Shown here: piece by piece, positions 1-14,665 of the stretch | Layout of the letters: each line of letters begins with the position of its first letter | Position numbering within the stretch: the stretch's first letter is position 1 | Source of the DNA: Semisulcospira habei | Taxonomy: Eukaryota > Mollusca > Gastropoda > Semisulcospiridae | DNA length: 64,000 nucleotides | Assembly (NCBI GenBank): GCA_036245525.1 | Contig: BTPG01000006.1 | Span: 75,957,227-76,021,226 of the forward strand | Direction: 5' to 3' | The notes under the pieces: generated by a model | Database searches by the model: none | What the model was told of the DNA's origin: nothing | What the model saw: only the letters and a program-made list of their open reading frames with translations | Made by a program: the position numbers and the translations under genes

Positions 1-30
1 TTTTTTGCGTGTATGCGTGTGTGCGCGCGC

Positions 31-80
<50 letters not shown>

Positions 81-98
81 TGATGTGTGTGTGTGTGT

Positions 99-136
<38 letters not shown>

Positions 137-257
137 GTGTGTGTGTTTGTTTCGTTTTCTTCGTATTTAAAAAATGTTGTTTGTTTGTTGTTTTTGTTTG
201 TTTTTTGTTTTGTTTTTTGTTGTTTTGTTTTTTGTTGTTTTTTTTTGTTTTTTTTTT

Positions 258-288
<31 letters not shown>

Positions 289-578
289 GGGGTTGTTCTT
301 TTTGGTTTATTTTGTTTGTAATTTTTAATGCTAAATGCTTGCTTGTTTGTTTTGTTTCGTTGGCTTTTTAAAAATTCTGTGTGTTGATGTAAGGTATATT
401 TTTGATTAATGCTAAATGCTTGCTTGCTTGTTTTGTTTCTGTGGCTTTCTTCATTTTGTGTGTTTGTTTGTTGGATTGTTTGTTTCTTTGATTATTTCTG
501 TTTTTGTTTGTTCGCTCCTGTGTTTTTTTTCTTATTTTTGCAGTCATCCATGCATTTAGTTATTTGTTGTGTGTTCAG
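1..578. other. Intron, microsatellite and homopolymer
   Basis: About 140 bases of GT repeat (with a GC block near 28) are followed by a T-rich tract and a T-run switching to a G-run near 276. A 30-bp segment starting TTAATGCTAAATGCTTGC recurs at about 325 and 405. No coding signal. Confidence 0.85.
9..147. repeat. (GT)n microsatellite
   Basis: An almost pure GT array with short GC and ATG interruptions. Translated Cys-Val runs across it are artefacts. Confidence 0.97.
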
Positions 579-731
579 TGAGCAGCGGCCAGAACCTGAA
601 CTGTAACTTTGACCAGAACAACTATTGCCAATGGCAGCAAGTGACAGGAACAGACAACCTCAATTGGCAGCTCAACACTGGATCGACCCCTACAGCGGAA
701 ACAGGGCCTGGTGCAGACCACACTAGTGGAC
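579..731 (+). CDS. MAM 1, exon 1
   Basis: Acceptor GTTCAG before 579 and donor GTAAGT at 732. The frame reads [11 protein letters not shown], holding cysteines 1 and 2, then [10 protein letters not shown] and GPGADHTSG. Phase 1 at both ends. It is the first exon in the window, and its upstream partner lies outside. Confidence 0.85.
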
Positions 732-3700
732 GTAAGTACCACTGGTGCTGTTACTGGTGTCAGTGGCATCATGGTGCACTATCAACCCCAAGACTACCTG
801 ATCGAATGAACTTCAACACTGAACATCCAAACTAATGATGTAAGAGGCATAGACCCTCATGAGCCCCCGCAGTCGCGGGGGCTCATGAGGATCTATACCT
901 CTTGCTGTAACCACTTTGCATCCATGTTCCTTGGACCATAAGTCTATTACTTAGTAATAGACTTATCGTACTTGGACGGATACTGTTCCGGCTTTGGTGT
1001 TAAACAAATTTCAGAAACACAAATTTCGTCCACCGGCAATCAAGGCGGGCCGCATCACTGCGACAGGCCCACGATAGAACTAAATGTGCTATATTTTCTT
1101 TTAAATTTTCATGGTTTCTAACGTTTTGCCGTTTAAATAAAGCCTACGTTGAATGCAGCGTTCCCAACAAGAATAGCATTTAGGCCTACACCATTTCACG
1201 TTTTCCCCTCTTCGTTTTCCAGATGGGCGCTACGTGTATTTCAAGACGTCCATCGGATCCGCAGGATGGAAAGCCCAGCTGGCCAGTCCAGCCGTCACAA
1301 TAGCCAGCCGTCAGAGCGTGTGTCTGACGCTATGGTATCACATGTACGGCATGCACGTGAGCTCTCTCACCGTGTACCTGGGCACTACCAGCTTGTGGAC
1401 ACGCTCCGGTGACCAGGACAACAAGTGGAACCTGGCCCAGATCACCATCAGCGGTCCGGTGGCCAGCAAGCAGGTAAAAGACGAGCCCTGGATATCACAA
1501 TTGCACGTGTTTCAAGGAAAGGGCTGATTAACATCTCATAAGCCACTCACTGTCTTCGTCAGTGAGCGTGTTTCGACGAAAATAGTGGCTTCAAAGGCCC
1601 GTACAAACACTGATGCGATATTGCATGTTTGTCCAGGTGCAATTTCGACCTACTTCTGATTTCCGAACGTCTGATAATTGGGTCGTCTACGCTGAGATCC
1701 ACGTGCAAGAGCCCGGGTATAGATTTATATCACTGACCTCTACAGAATGCCTAGGTCATGATAATATACTTCTCTTTGCTGCGATGTGAGCACGTCTCTA
1801 TTTTGTCTACATTCCGGACCATCTGAATGAGGCATAGATCCTCATGAGCTCCCTGAAGACGTAGGGTCTCAAGAAAAACAGCAGACGGCAACGCTATTCT
1901 ACACTTTTGCAGCTGTTGATGCGGCGGGCTTTGAATGAGTTGACATTCTTGCACATGCAGCCACAGGTCCTTTTTGCGCTGCCGGTGGATAAATGCACAA
2001 GCTTGGGTTAATGATATAATCATATTTTCCATATTTCAGGTCATCATAGAAGCAGTAAAAGGAAACGGAATCCGAGGGGACATCGCTGTAGACGACATCT
2101 CTTACACAAACGGACCGTGCTCAGCTTCGGGTATGTCCGAATACAAATTAACCCCTTAACTGCCGGAGCAAGACGAATGCTAACCGGCTGCAAGAGACAC
2201 GAATCCTCATGAACCCCCCGCAGTCGCGGGGGCTCATGATCGATGCAAGTCTCTTGTTGGTTCTGTAAGTTATCTATGCATATGTTCTGGTCCTATATTC
2301 AGCTTGTTTTATTTACGCGAATGTCGATCAGTGTTCAGTGGTTTCTGACGCGAAAACCGTGATCAGCTGCAGCAAAGGGGTTAATGCTATTATGACACCC
2401 CCCCCCCTCTCCCCCTTTCTTGACATGTCGGACCTGAAGCAATTTTGCATTTTTGCTAATGATTTCATCTCATTTAACCCATTTAGTCCCCATATACGAG
2501 AGATGGATCAACCATGATATTTCGAGGGTAGTGACAGGTTAGCTTGGCGCCACTGATCACGATCCATCTCCTGCAACTGGTACTTAGTCATTAGGCGACG
2601 CTTCACCCGAGGAATGCGGGCGTGGGGTTAAATAGGCTACGTATTATGTCGTGCATAAACACTTTTTTTTTGGTTTGTAATCATGAATGTGTATTTACTT
2701 TCTGGTTTATTGGTAGTCTTTAGTTTCTGGGGATTGTATAGTGTATTTCTGTCTATATTTGGTCCTTTTATCTTTAGTTTTCCGGCTTTTCAGATCCTCC
2801 CCATGTGTGCCATGTCCGAGCTGTCTGTAGTCATTGATACTGGATTTGTGATTTGTTAAATAGTCTTTTGCACCTAAAAGATGATATAAGTCATGTATAA
2901 GCGGTTAACACAGTTTATATATATAAATAGTCAGTATTATAATGTTCGTGTACTTTGGCCATACCAAACCTCAGGTCTGTGATTCTTAACCCATTTAGCC
3001 CCGAGTCCCTACAGCAGGAGATGGATTGACCATGAAAATTCAAGGGTAGTGCCAGATTACGTGACGCCTGAAGGCGCCAAGCTAATCTGGCACTACCCTT
3101 GAATTATCATGGTCGATCTATCTCCTGCAACTGGTACATAGTCATTAGGCAACACCTCTAAAATTTGAGAAATGGGACCTTGGGGCTAAAAGGGTTAACG
3201 TCTATTGTAAATCCAGACCAAAAAGGTGCAGCTAAGCGTGTAAAATGAAAGAAAATCTCAACACTGAAAAAAGAAGCACGCTTAGAAAGCGCAATTACAA
3301 CACAATGTATTGTGTTGTATTTGTCCTTTCTAGGCGTGTGTTTTCGTTGCTGGGATTTATTACCATATATTCTGTCTGTCCATCTCCAGTGACAATCCTG
3401 CCCACCACGAGGCCTGGCGTAACGGCCCGTCCTTTGGCTGCTGGCTGTGACTTCGAGTTGTCAAACCTGTGTGGGTTCCAGCAGGACCATGCCACAGACA
3501 ACTTTGATTTCACCCGTCAGAAGGGGCCCACGCGCTCAGCCAACACCGGGCCTAGCACTGACCACACTACTGGCACGCCCTCTGGTACGTTGGTTGTATG
3601 GTGGTGGGGGTGTTGTTCAGTGGTGGTGGTGATTGTTGCAGTAGTGATTATGCCAGTGGTTACAGTGGTGGCATATGATACCCGGCTGTTGGCAGTTGCG

Positions 3701-6700
3701 GCCCGCCCGTGAAGAGCACAGCCCAGCGCAACATCCCAGAATGACGCCTACGGCGCCGGGTAGTCACTGCAGCAGAGCGAGGACCCTTATGCGAGATCAG
3801 CTGTCATTGAAGACTTTTGTTTAGTAGCCACTTACACCGATGGTCTTTCATTCTTAAACTCCCAAAACTAAATCACTTCCATTCTATAGAATGGAAGACA
3901 TTTAGTTATAGGAGTTTAAGAGTTAATGACGGGTGACATTTGATGTCCTGCAACACTTCACGACAGAGAGCACCCGACGCCTTTTTAAGACCACTTCTTT
4001 TCTTGCAAAACAAATGGTGAGGTTGCTAGTTCCACTGAACTTGTATACCGGTGTATTTCACGCCAAGCCCAAGATGGAAAGAATAATTTGTGTTCTGTCA
4101 CACAGGTAGCACTATTTTTTTCTTCACGTCCTCCATTTTGCTGAAGGAAATACGATGAGCCTGCGCCGGCAATGAATCAGTCAACTGATGAATAAACTTA
4201 TCCACCGGTGTTTAATTTTGTTTTCCAGGTTACTACATGTACATGGAAGCGGACAACCAATCTCCCAACGCGAAAGCCCGCCTCCTGTCCCCAACGTACC
4301 CTGACACCGGCATCAAATGCCTGGAGTTCTGGTACAACATGTACGGCGCTGACATGGGCGCTTTCAACGTTTACGTCAAGAACGGCAACAGCCTAGGGCC
4401 ATCACAGTTTACGCTGACAGGGAACCAAGGGCAGAACTGGCAAATTGCGCAAATCACCATCCCCCGATACGGACAGTACCAGGTTAGTAGATTGATCGGT
4501 GGTGAGCTTCACTTTCTCACTGAGTAAATGTACTTCAGCCCTCTCAGGTTGTAGTGGCGCAGATCGTCATTGTAAAGTCAACGTTAAAACCATCCTCAGC
4601 CGGCAAAGGAACACAGACACCCAGTGGTCGGTGTCAGCAAGAGGCATGCGGGGGCTCATGAGGATCTATACCTCATACAGTTTGGGTGATGTGAATGTTT
4701 TTCTCGGCAAGTCAGTGAAGGGGTTATGTAAATTTTACCTGAACCCCTCAAGTGGAGTTTAACTCATTCTACCCCAACACCGAAATCCCCAAATTTGGCC
4801 GTTGTCCTCTGAAGACTGCACTCTAGTGCAGGACACAGATCGACCATGATAGTTCAAGGGTGATGCCAGAATAGCTTGGCGCCCATAGTCGCTATCATGG
4901 TCGATCCTTATCTTGCTGTGGCGTGTCTGGGGTAGAAGGAGTTAAAAGAATACCCTGAAACCATAGTAGATTGGCCGGCTAGTCCAGAGAGGAGAGGAGG
5001 GGGCTCATGAGGGTCTACACCTCTTGCTGGTACTGGTTGTGATCTTGGCTGCAAGTGGTGTATACGCTTTAGCGCGGCATATCAAACGGCCGGGCCTGAC
5101 CTTTAACTCTTTCAGACTTGACAGACTTTAACATATAAATTTGAACATGATAGTTCAAGATTGGTGCCAGAACATCTCGGCGCCGTTAGGCGCCAAGATG
5201 TTCTGGCAGCACCCTTGAACTATCATGGCCGATATCATGATCTCCTGAACAGTAAGTATAGCCTTCATAGCCGGGACACCTCACAATCATTTGAAAACAT
5301 TCAAGCCTCAGGATTTACTATGGGTCAATCAGTGTGGTATGCCGGTAAAGCCTGATCGTGTGGGCAGGCACCACCGACTGAACGGTTCTGTGACCACCTC
5401 ACGACGGAAACCGGCTGAATAAATTAATGCTCTGTTAAAAGGGCCACTGTGATGTATGCCATAGTATAGGTGCTCTACAGCCCAGTCCTCAGACCTGACG
5501 ATGACAATACAGGCTTTTAGCTTGAAAAACGGATCTTATGTGAGGCCTGTCTTTATTCCCTTGTTTATTTTTGCCAGACGAAAACAAATATTGTATCTGG
5601 AATAAATGAATACATAATAAATAAATAAATAAATAAACAAATAAATAAATATCATGTCAGCAACTGGTTCATCTGAATAGAAACAACTCAGTATAAGATC
5701 CCCATACGGTTCTAAAATTCATTTCTTGAACTGCCAAATACATACATTAAACTCTCCACTTAAAAGTTATCCGTGCTGTCATATCTAGTCTCAGTTCAAG
5801 TTATGACTTTGCGTGCTGTTAATGGTTCGTAAAACGTTATTGTTGTTTTTGCTGTTGTTGTTATTGTTTAAACAAAAATTGTACATCGAGGCTTGATAGG
5901 CGGCCCAACTACTGATTAGGGCTACAGAACTGAATACAATGTCAAGTTTGATACTATCATGGTGGCATTACCTGGAACTGGAATAGCCTTCGAAACATAT
6001 ATTTATATTCAACATTTACCATTGTTCTGAAAGAAGAAATGGTTTTATAATAATATAAGAATAATAAAGAATAATGACGGAAATGAACTATGACATATCA
6101 ATTTCATAAGACCTGGGGCAGAGACTTGAAAATTTAAAGGGAAACGACGAAGTTACTATTATTCAAGCTGGCGGCAAATCCAAGTACTAGTTTCGGTTTT
6201 TTGACGTGGCCGAAGTCGAAGGCTTGTTTTAATTTTTTCCTGTGAATAACTGTATTATTTAATATAACGCTGCTATCAACATGTAATCACCCTCGACCCT
6301 CCATCGTCGGTTGTTGTTTTTGCGAGGAAAAAATGGAAAAAAATCTGTTTGAAAGTAGCGTTGTGAATATGATAAATTGAACATGGGTAAACTGAAAGTG
6401 AAAGTGACAGAAAACAGAGACCCGACCCTCCCCCCCCCCCCCCCCTTCCCGGCTGGTGGTGAGAAGGTGCAAGAGTTCCGCACATGTACACGCTTGCCTC
6501 GTCTACCCGGCCCCACCCCCACCCCACAGATACACATCTCGCCCGGCCCCCTCCCGCCCCCCCCCCCCTCCCCCCCAATGGGAATCAAACTCTGCTCAAT
6601 GTTTATGGTTTAATGTCTCGGACTAAATAGTTGAAACCAACCTCATGTAAGTAACTGACCCACCCCAGGATTATGCGGCTGATGTCGGTAGCCTGCATCG

Positions 6701-9700
6701 CACACCAGTGTTCATAGGCCAACTGGCTGACTGGTTGTATGGCATTTTCTAGCTGGGTGCATGACTCACTGACTGTTTCAGGTTGCAGCATTTAGCCCAT
6801 TACATCCTGAGGCTAATTTGGTTAAATTTGCATATTGTCCGATAAAGGCTACATTACTGATTAGGAGATAGATCAACTGCTTTAGTTCAACGGTGCACAT
6901 CATTATGTGATGCCAGAATAGCTGGGCGCATCAGGCGCCAAGCTATACTGGCACCACCCTTGAACTATCAGTCAAATTATGTCAAGCAATGGGTGTATCA
7001 GGATGAAAAGGATAAATATAGCTATAAAGTATACTAGTAATTTAATAGTGAAATGTCGTGTCATCTATTATTACAGATTGTGTTTGAAGCTGTCAGAGGA
7101 CGAGGACCACTCGGTGATATAGCACTCGACGACATCCTTCTACGAAACGGTGCCTGCACAAACCCTGGTAACTGTAAACTTTTAAAATTAATAAATTTAA
7201 CGCAATGAGCTCTAGCGTCAAATTTCCTAATTTTGGTGATGTTTGCAATGTGACAGTTCAGGGGTGGTGCCAAAACAGTTTGGCACCTTTAGGCACCATG
7301 TTGTTCTGGAACCACCCTTTAACTATTCTTGGTCTTTCCGAAAGTTGCACATTTGTAATGTTTCGGGAATCTGCAGATTAGGGTAGTCCTATAACTAAGT
7401 AGCATTCCCATTTAATTATTTACCATTTTTCTCCCATCCCTTTAACTTCGTATTCATGTACCTGTTTCATATTTATTCTGATAGTAATAATAATGATAAT
7501 TAATAGTAAAGCACATTATATGAACGTTGTATCCCAACTGAAAATTTGCTGAAACGCCGCTGCGAGTCGAACCCCCCATGCTTACATGATATATACATGA
7601 AATGCTCACGCTCACGTGAAACACACATGTCCACTCACAAACCGTGACACCATATTATTTTATCTGTTTTGTGTGACAGGAAACTGCAACTTTGACAACA
7701 ACTTCTGTGCCTTCACAAACACTAGAGACAGCGATGACTTTGATTGGGTCCGCAATTCTGGTGGCACCACTAGCCAAGGTACAGGCCCTTCTGCTGACCA
7801 CACCCGGGGAAATGCACAAGGTTTGTATTTTTTATGAGTATTGCATGTTGTGACTATTTGGATAGTGCTGTGTTTTGCTTGATCAATCTTTGCATTACTG
7901 TACTACATTTGTATTGACAGACTACTACCCCTGTGTGCAGTCTTTGATTTTGGACTTTGCACTTACAGGTTCAAGCTGTAAGGTCCAAACTCACAGACCA
8001 GTGCACATTCAATGAGTGCCTAATTTAACCGTTTGGATGTTAGTATCGGTTTTTGGCATGATGATCCCTGCAGTAATTGTGACAGACTCTACTACTGACA
8101 GCCAAAGGGATAACATTATAAGAAAATGCCAGGGAACCATATTATTTTTGAATTGCTATATCTGAATTTTTGGGAGGACCTCTGAAAATTGCTTTGTTAT
8201 ATAATGCGACATTGTCATAATATAAGCATGTTAATTTTTTTTTACGCGCCCTGCGCCACTGGTGCATCATTTCCCCAAATGACCCACAAGATTTTGAGCT
8301 GAGGGGTCAATGGCCCCTAGGTTTTTGTTGGCTGCGGGGCCTTTCTCCCACATGATTTTGAAGGCTTACTTGTAAATGTTTAGAATGAACCCTGTATATA
8401 TAATGTAGGGAAAGTTTACTTATGAACCTCAGTTTATTAATTCAATTTTTATGACTCGGCAGGCTACTACGCCTACATTAAAGCCAGCACCCCACAGAGG
8501 GCAGGGGACCGCGCCCAGCTGTACAGTCAGATTCTACCCATAACCAGCACATATCGCTGTGTCTCTTTCTGGTACAACATGAACGGCAGAAGCATGGGCA
8601 CGCTCAATGTTGGTGTCAGACTCGCAGACGGAAGAACGAGCGTACTTTGGACACTATCTGGCGACCAAGGCAGTGTTTGGCAGAATGGACGTTTTCCTAT
8701 AAGCTACCGAGGCATTGCTTATAAAGTATGGGCTGGTATTTTTCTTAATCCCATTAATATAACAAACTTTCTTCTGAATTAAAAGATTTAATTAAAGAGG
8801 AATCATTTGTATGATTAACCCATTTAGCCCTGATGCACTAGAGCAGGAGTGTGATCGACCATGATAGTTCAAGGGTAGTGCCAGATTAGCTTGGCGCCTG
8901 ATGGCGCTAAGTTGATCTGGCACTACCCTTGAATAATCATGGGCGATTGATCTCCTGCATAGTCAATGGGTGACACCTCCCAATTTTTGGGGGTTACACC
9001 TCCCAGATTTAATGACAATAGAGCATTGTCATTTGGTGCACAGTTTGATTTTTCCAGCTAACAACTGGGCCTTAGCCCCTTCAAGGGCTATGGACGCAGC
9101 TTCCATTTCTGCAATCTTCATTAATGCAACACCAAAGAGCCCCAACCATCTGAGGAAGACGGATTCAAAGTGGTGGCAGCAAGAGGCAAAATTCCACTTG
9201 AGCCTTGACAACTACAGGGGTACATGAGAAGCCAGGATGATCCCAATTTTGAAGAAAGGGAAGAATAAGTCCAAAGCCCTGAGTTATCGCCCCATCAGCC
9301 TGACAAGTTATGTGTGCAAGACCATGAAGCACATCATCAACAAGTGCCTGCAGTAGTACATGGACTCCGAGAGCATTATCGTGCCAGAGCAAGCCGGCTT
9401 CAGAAGCTACAAGAGTACAGAAGATCAGACAACACACCTTGCACAGGTCATAGAAGATGCCTTTGAAGATCAGAAGGTGACATTAGCTGCCTTCGTTGAC
9501 CTACAGAAGGCTTTCGACAAGGTGTGGAAGGATGGTCTCCTTGTGAAACTCCTTCGCAGTAGTGGCATCCAAGGGAACATGTACCGGTGGACCAAGTCAT
9601 ACCTGCACAATCGCAGAGCCCGTGTGACAGTGGATGGGTACTGTGGCCAAAAAGTGCTGCTGCGTCAGGGGGTGCCACAGGGTGGAGTCCTGTCACCGAC

Positions 9701-12436
9701 CCTGTGCATACTCTTCATCAACGACCTTGTGCCAGAGCTACCAAAAGGAGTCCACGGAGCCCTGTACGCAGATGACATGTACTATGGTGCACAGAAGAGT
9801 ATGCAACAACTACTACATACAGGATGCAGCTAGCTCTGGACAGGCTGACAGACTGGACCAACAACTGGTGTGTGACCATCAACACATAAAAATCATCAGC
9901 CACACTCTTCTCTCTCTCCAACAAAGCAAAGGCTGGCAACCTAACACTGGGCAACACCCCACTGCGGTATGAAGACCAACAGACATACCTGGGAGTCACC
10001 ATTGACAAGAGGCTGACGTGGAAGCCGCATATCTGGAACGCAGAAGCGAAAGCTAGAAGAAAGCTGAACATCATGAGGAAGCTGGCTGGAACACAATGGG
10101 GAGCCAATGAAAAGATCCTCAAAAATGTATATCAAGGCACAGTGAGACCACACCTTGAGTACGGATCCAATGCGTGGTTGACGGCAGCCCAGTCACACCA
10201 GCAGACCATTGACAGAGTTCAGAACCAGGCACTGCGTATGATCACCGGCGCAATGAGATCCACACCAATTGAAAAGATGGAAGAGACAACAGGCATCCCA
10301 CCCCTGCGCATGAGAAGAGATTGCAAAGCCTTGATACAGTCCACAAAGGTCAAGTCTTCCAAAGACCATCCTATGAACGCCAGGATGAAACAACCAACCT
10401 CAGGGAGACTGAAAAGAAGGAGACGAGAGCACTGCAGAGAAAACACCAGGCAAAGCTCCCTGCGCAGGTAGAGGCTCTGAATCCTGCTAGCGATCTTCCA
10501 CTCTGGAAAAGTAAGCTAGAAAACATCACCATCTCTTCCACGGTAAGCCTACATCACCACCAAAGATGAGCAAGGCAGTGTGAGCAAGAAAGCCCTGACA
10601 CTGGCCATGTTCGAAGAAAAGTATCCCCAGCAAGCATGGATACGGGCATACACTGATGGATCAGTCAAAGATACAGTTCAGAATTAAGGGGCTGGGGTGT
10701 ACATTCAGTACCCAAACGGAAATTGGCAAGCAGAGGCAGTACCAACAGGCCTTCACTGCACAAATTACAGAGCTGAGGTGGAAGCCCTGGTCCGCGCTGC
10801 AAACACCCTTTGTGGCATTGCAGACCCTGATGCTCAGATTGTCTTCCTGACTGATGCCATGTCTGTCCTTGAGGCAGCAACAGCAAGCAAATTTGCCACG
10901 TCTACAAGAGGCACTGCAAAACATCAAGTGCACCAGACTGGTGCTGCAGTGGATCCATTCACACTGTGGCATCTACGGCAATGAAGAAGCTGACAGAATG
11001 GCAAAAGTGGGCGCAGAGAAAGAACAAGACGAAAATGGAGTCAGCTTCACGGAGATGAAGACCATCATTAAGTCTGTGTACAGACCACCACAACAGCCCC
11101 TAGACAGTTACCATCAGCTGTCCAGACAAGAGCAGGTGACCATCTTCCGTCTGAGGACCGGGCACAACCGACTCAATTTCCACCTGCACAGACGCTTCCT
11201 CCTCGTGCCATCTCCCCTGTGCCCTTGTGGAGAAGCAGAGCAGACCACAGAGCACATCCTCCAGGACTGTGGGAACAACCAGCTGCTTAGGGAGGAGATA
11301 TGACCGAAGCCCACCTCTCTACAAGAGAAACTGTACGGGCCTGTGGAGGCGCTACAGAAGACCACAGATTTCATTTTGAGAGCCAAACTCCAATTTTCAC
11401 GGCGTTTGAGAAGAAGGGATACATGAGGATCTGTGTCTCTCGTTGGATCATGTTGACTTTCTCTCGGAAGTTAGTCAAGGGTTTAACAAAGTCCACTGCT
11501 GACTGAGTTTGCTCTTTTCTAGTACTAACTATAGTCGGCTGATCAGCTGTGGTATACACATACATGTATTTTACTTTTGTTAACGTGTTGTCTGTCTGCA
11601 TTGCTTTCTGGAGTCATCTTGACAAAAAGCACTACCAACAGCCAAGGGTTAACCCTTTTCATCCTTAAACACGATTGCGTGAAATAAAGTGGACTGACAG
11701 TTCAAGGGTGGTGCCAGAATAACTTGCCGCCTGAGGTACCAAGCTATTCTGGCACCACCCTTGAACTAAAACGGTGTCTCTGTAATAGCACCTTCATACG
11801 ACAATAACCAAATTTTACAAATTCAGCCTCAGGATATAATGCGTTAATATGATTAGCATGAATAGATAGGTTGCGAAGCGATTTGGGCTCTGCACTTGTG
11901 ATTTTTTGATTGATCTGCCTCCATGGATTTTCAGACAGGGCTAAATATAATTCGTTTAGTAGATATTGTAGATGTATTTTTTGTGTGCGTGTGTGTTGTT
12001 GCTTGAACTACTAAATTAAAAAGTTCCATTCGTTCCAGGTGTACTTTGAGGGCATTGTTGGTGCCGGCATCTACGGAGATATTGCCATAGATGATGTACA
12101 GATCAACCAGGGTACTTGTTCCTGTAAGTAATGATTATTTTGGAAATCACTTCTGACTATGAGACTTACAGTAAGAATAACGTATGACCTACCATGATAT
12201 ATTCAAGGCTGATGGCGGAAAAGCCTAAGCGCGCCAGTCTATTCTGGCACCACCCAGGCAATATCAGGTTCAGTCCATCTACTGTTGTAAAGTATGTATG
12301 AAATAGTTAAATCACTTGTCGCTAGTAGTGAAATCTGATCAAATTTTCCCATTTATTGTTTAGCAGGCCAGAGATTTTTGTTCAGTGCCTTTTAAAACTG
12401 CACCCCCACCACTCAAATGCGTGCACGCACGAACGC

Positions 12437-12530
<94 letters not shown>

Positions 12531-14254
12531 GGAGACAAAACCATCAGAGTGTTACCAACCATTTTATGTGAAAATGGGTTCCCATATTTCTATTTATTCT
12601 AGGGCTCTGGAGTTGATGCGAATGTTTAGAACTCACCTTGTAACTAAGCTCTACAACTTAAAATAAAAAAGACATTTTCTAGAAACAGAGCCACTGGATG
12701 GAGAAAAAAATGGGTTTCTACCAATAAAGTGGGTGCCTCTCACACAAAAACTGGCATTACAGTAGAAATGGGTGTCCTTGTCAAATCATTCATTTTAGCA
12801 TGGGCATCTCAAGAAAATTAGGTGTTTGTAATAAGGTAAAGTTCACGGAATATTTGATGCTTCTTTTCCACATTTATTTGATTGTTGTCATTCCTTTTTC
12901 AACTTAATGTATATTCCTTCTTTTTCCTGCATTAAAAATGTCAAGCACAATGACACAACACACAGTGAACAAATACCTCACTAAAAATACCTCTGGTTGA
13001 TTTTCTTATGATTGTTTGGGAGGGGTTGTGGGGGGAGGGGAGGGGTGGGGGTGAAGGTGGGGAGGGGGGGGGGTGATTTCTGAGGCGCGCACCGAGTTGC
13101 ACATCAAACCACCCACAAATACACATTTGGAGTGCACCAGATGGATCCAGTTGGACAAGTCCCACATTCCACACTATAGGACAGCTAAGATTGAGAAGCA
13201 ATCGCGGCGTTTATGGCGCGGTGCAAGGTTTAAAACTAAGAAACTGTTGTTTTTAGAAGCGTGTCGGGCAACAGTTTTTATTAAAACTGTTTTAAAACCT
13301 CCCCTTATACTCAACTTTTGTTAATGTTAAAAGTGTTTTCATTTACAGGCGTGTCGTAACTGTTATGCATCTATTCCAACGTAATAGTGCTGGATATCAT
13401 AGTTTTCCCATTGTCGCCTTCTCTTTTCACTCAGCACTCGACTTTCCAGTCCTTCCCTCAAACACGCAGCATTCACACAAACAATACTTTACTATTACAC
13501 CCTTTGGCAACATTAGGTGTGTTTTTTTATCTGACCTAGCATTACATACTGCACTAAACGACCGACTGCAGCAGACGACGCACCTAACGACACTGACTGT
13601 GTGACGTCATTTGCATTCAATCAATTTGTGCATACAATCTGACAGAGTTGCAGTCAAAACGAAAGCATAACACCAACAAACCCACAAACAAAGCAACAGG
13701 GTGAACCAAAAGACACAAGACAACAGCAGCCTCACCCAAAGTATATATGCCCTCTCTCACACTGCGCACTCATACAATCACTTCACTTCTTAGCAACCGG
13801 CGCACGAATATAATTATAGGCTAAGTCAAAGAAAAACAGAAGATAGTGGTGGAAAACCCTTTAAAATAGAAACAAAGAACGACGTTTCGGATCAAAGATC
13901 CTTCTTCATCTGACATGGAAACAAACGTAGAAAACGTATAGGCTAAGTCACTGGTGAACGTGTACATGAATCTCAAACGTGTACATGAATCTCAAATTTG
14001 TTCACCAGACATCACCTTCCCTCCCTGCACATCACCCCGGAAGTACATCACAACTCAACACTTTTTTAACAAAACAACCACACCCTCAAATAACAAACCT
14101 AATTTTGTAGGAACATAAACAATTTACTCCCTCAAACAACAAAATATCCCCCCCCCCCCTTCCCACACCCTTCCTGACCCATATCAGCTATGAAGTTATT
14201 TATAGCTGAGAAGGTGATGTCACACACACACACGCCCATTTTCGGGGTTTTGTG

Positions 14255-14339
<85 letters not shown>

Positions 14340-14576
14340 TGCTGGGAGGGACAAGTTTCCAAACACACTACAGGCGTGTCTGTTAAACACAAAAGTGCAT
14401 GTGTTAACGCCAAAATGAGAAAAACTGATCTTTTTATTTTTTATGAATCTTTACCCCAAGACAATGCAGAAACAACCCTCAGAAAAAATCTCAGTCTGAC
14501 TTGGGCACCCAGATTTGTATACACACCCATATTCCATAAGGATGGTAAAGACAGTCACCCATTTCAGATCTTTTGT

Positions 14577-14665
<89 letters not shown>

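Larger units (their letters stand above)
9188..11418 (+). mobile_element. Non-LTR retrotransposon remnant with RT and RNase H
   Basis: RT motifs are visible: YRPISLTS near 9280, PEQAGFR near 9380, [11 protein letters not shown] near 9495, [11 protein letters not shown] near 9665 and YADD near 9768. Thumb sequence ([13 protein letters not shown]) follows near 9985. An RNase H region ([31 protein letters not shown]) and a terminal [14 protein letters not shown] zinc-binding motif end near 11300. The layout fits the I/Jockey-type group with RNase H. The 5' part, including endonuclease, is missing and there is no poly(A). Confidence 0.82.
9040..11490. repeat. P3 MITE split by a LINE
   Basis: The left P3 half (TTTCTGCAATCTTC...AGCAAGAGG) ends near 9187. 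The right half (CATGAGGATCTGTGTCTC) resumes near 11420. The LINE landed in the palindrome centre. Confidence 0.72.

Noticed and set aside
5..328. Open frames rich in Cys-Val or His-Thr over GT/CA arrays (also at 12356, 14190, 14451, 52144)
   Set aside because: They are translations of dinucleotide repeats with no splice or coding support.
6259..6613. Gly- and Pro-rich frames on both strands
   Set aside because: They are caused by poly-C and C-rich tracts in the intron.
9718..10122. 134-codon minus-strand open frame
   Set aside because: It is antisense to the LINE RT and has no domain of its own.
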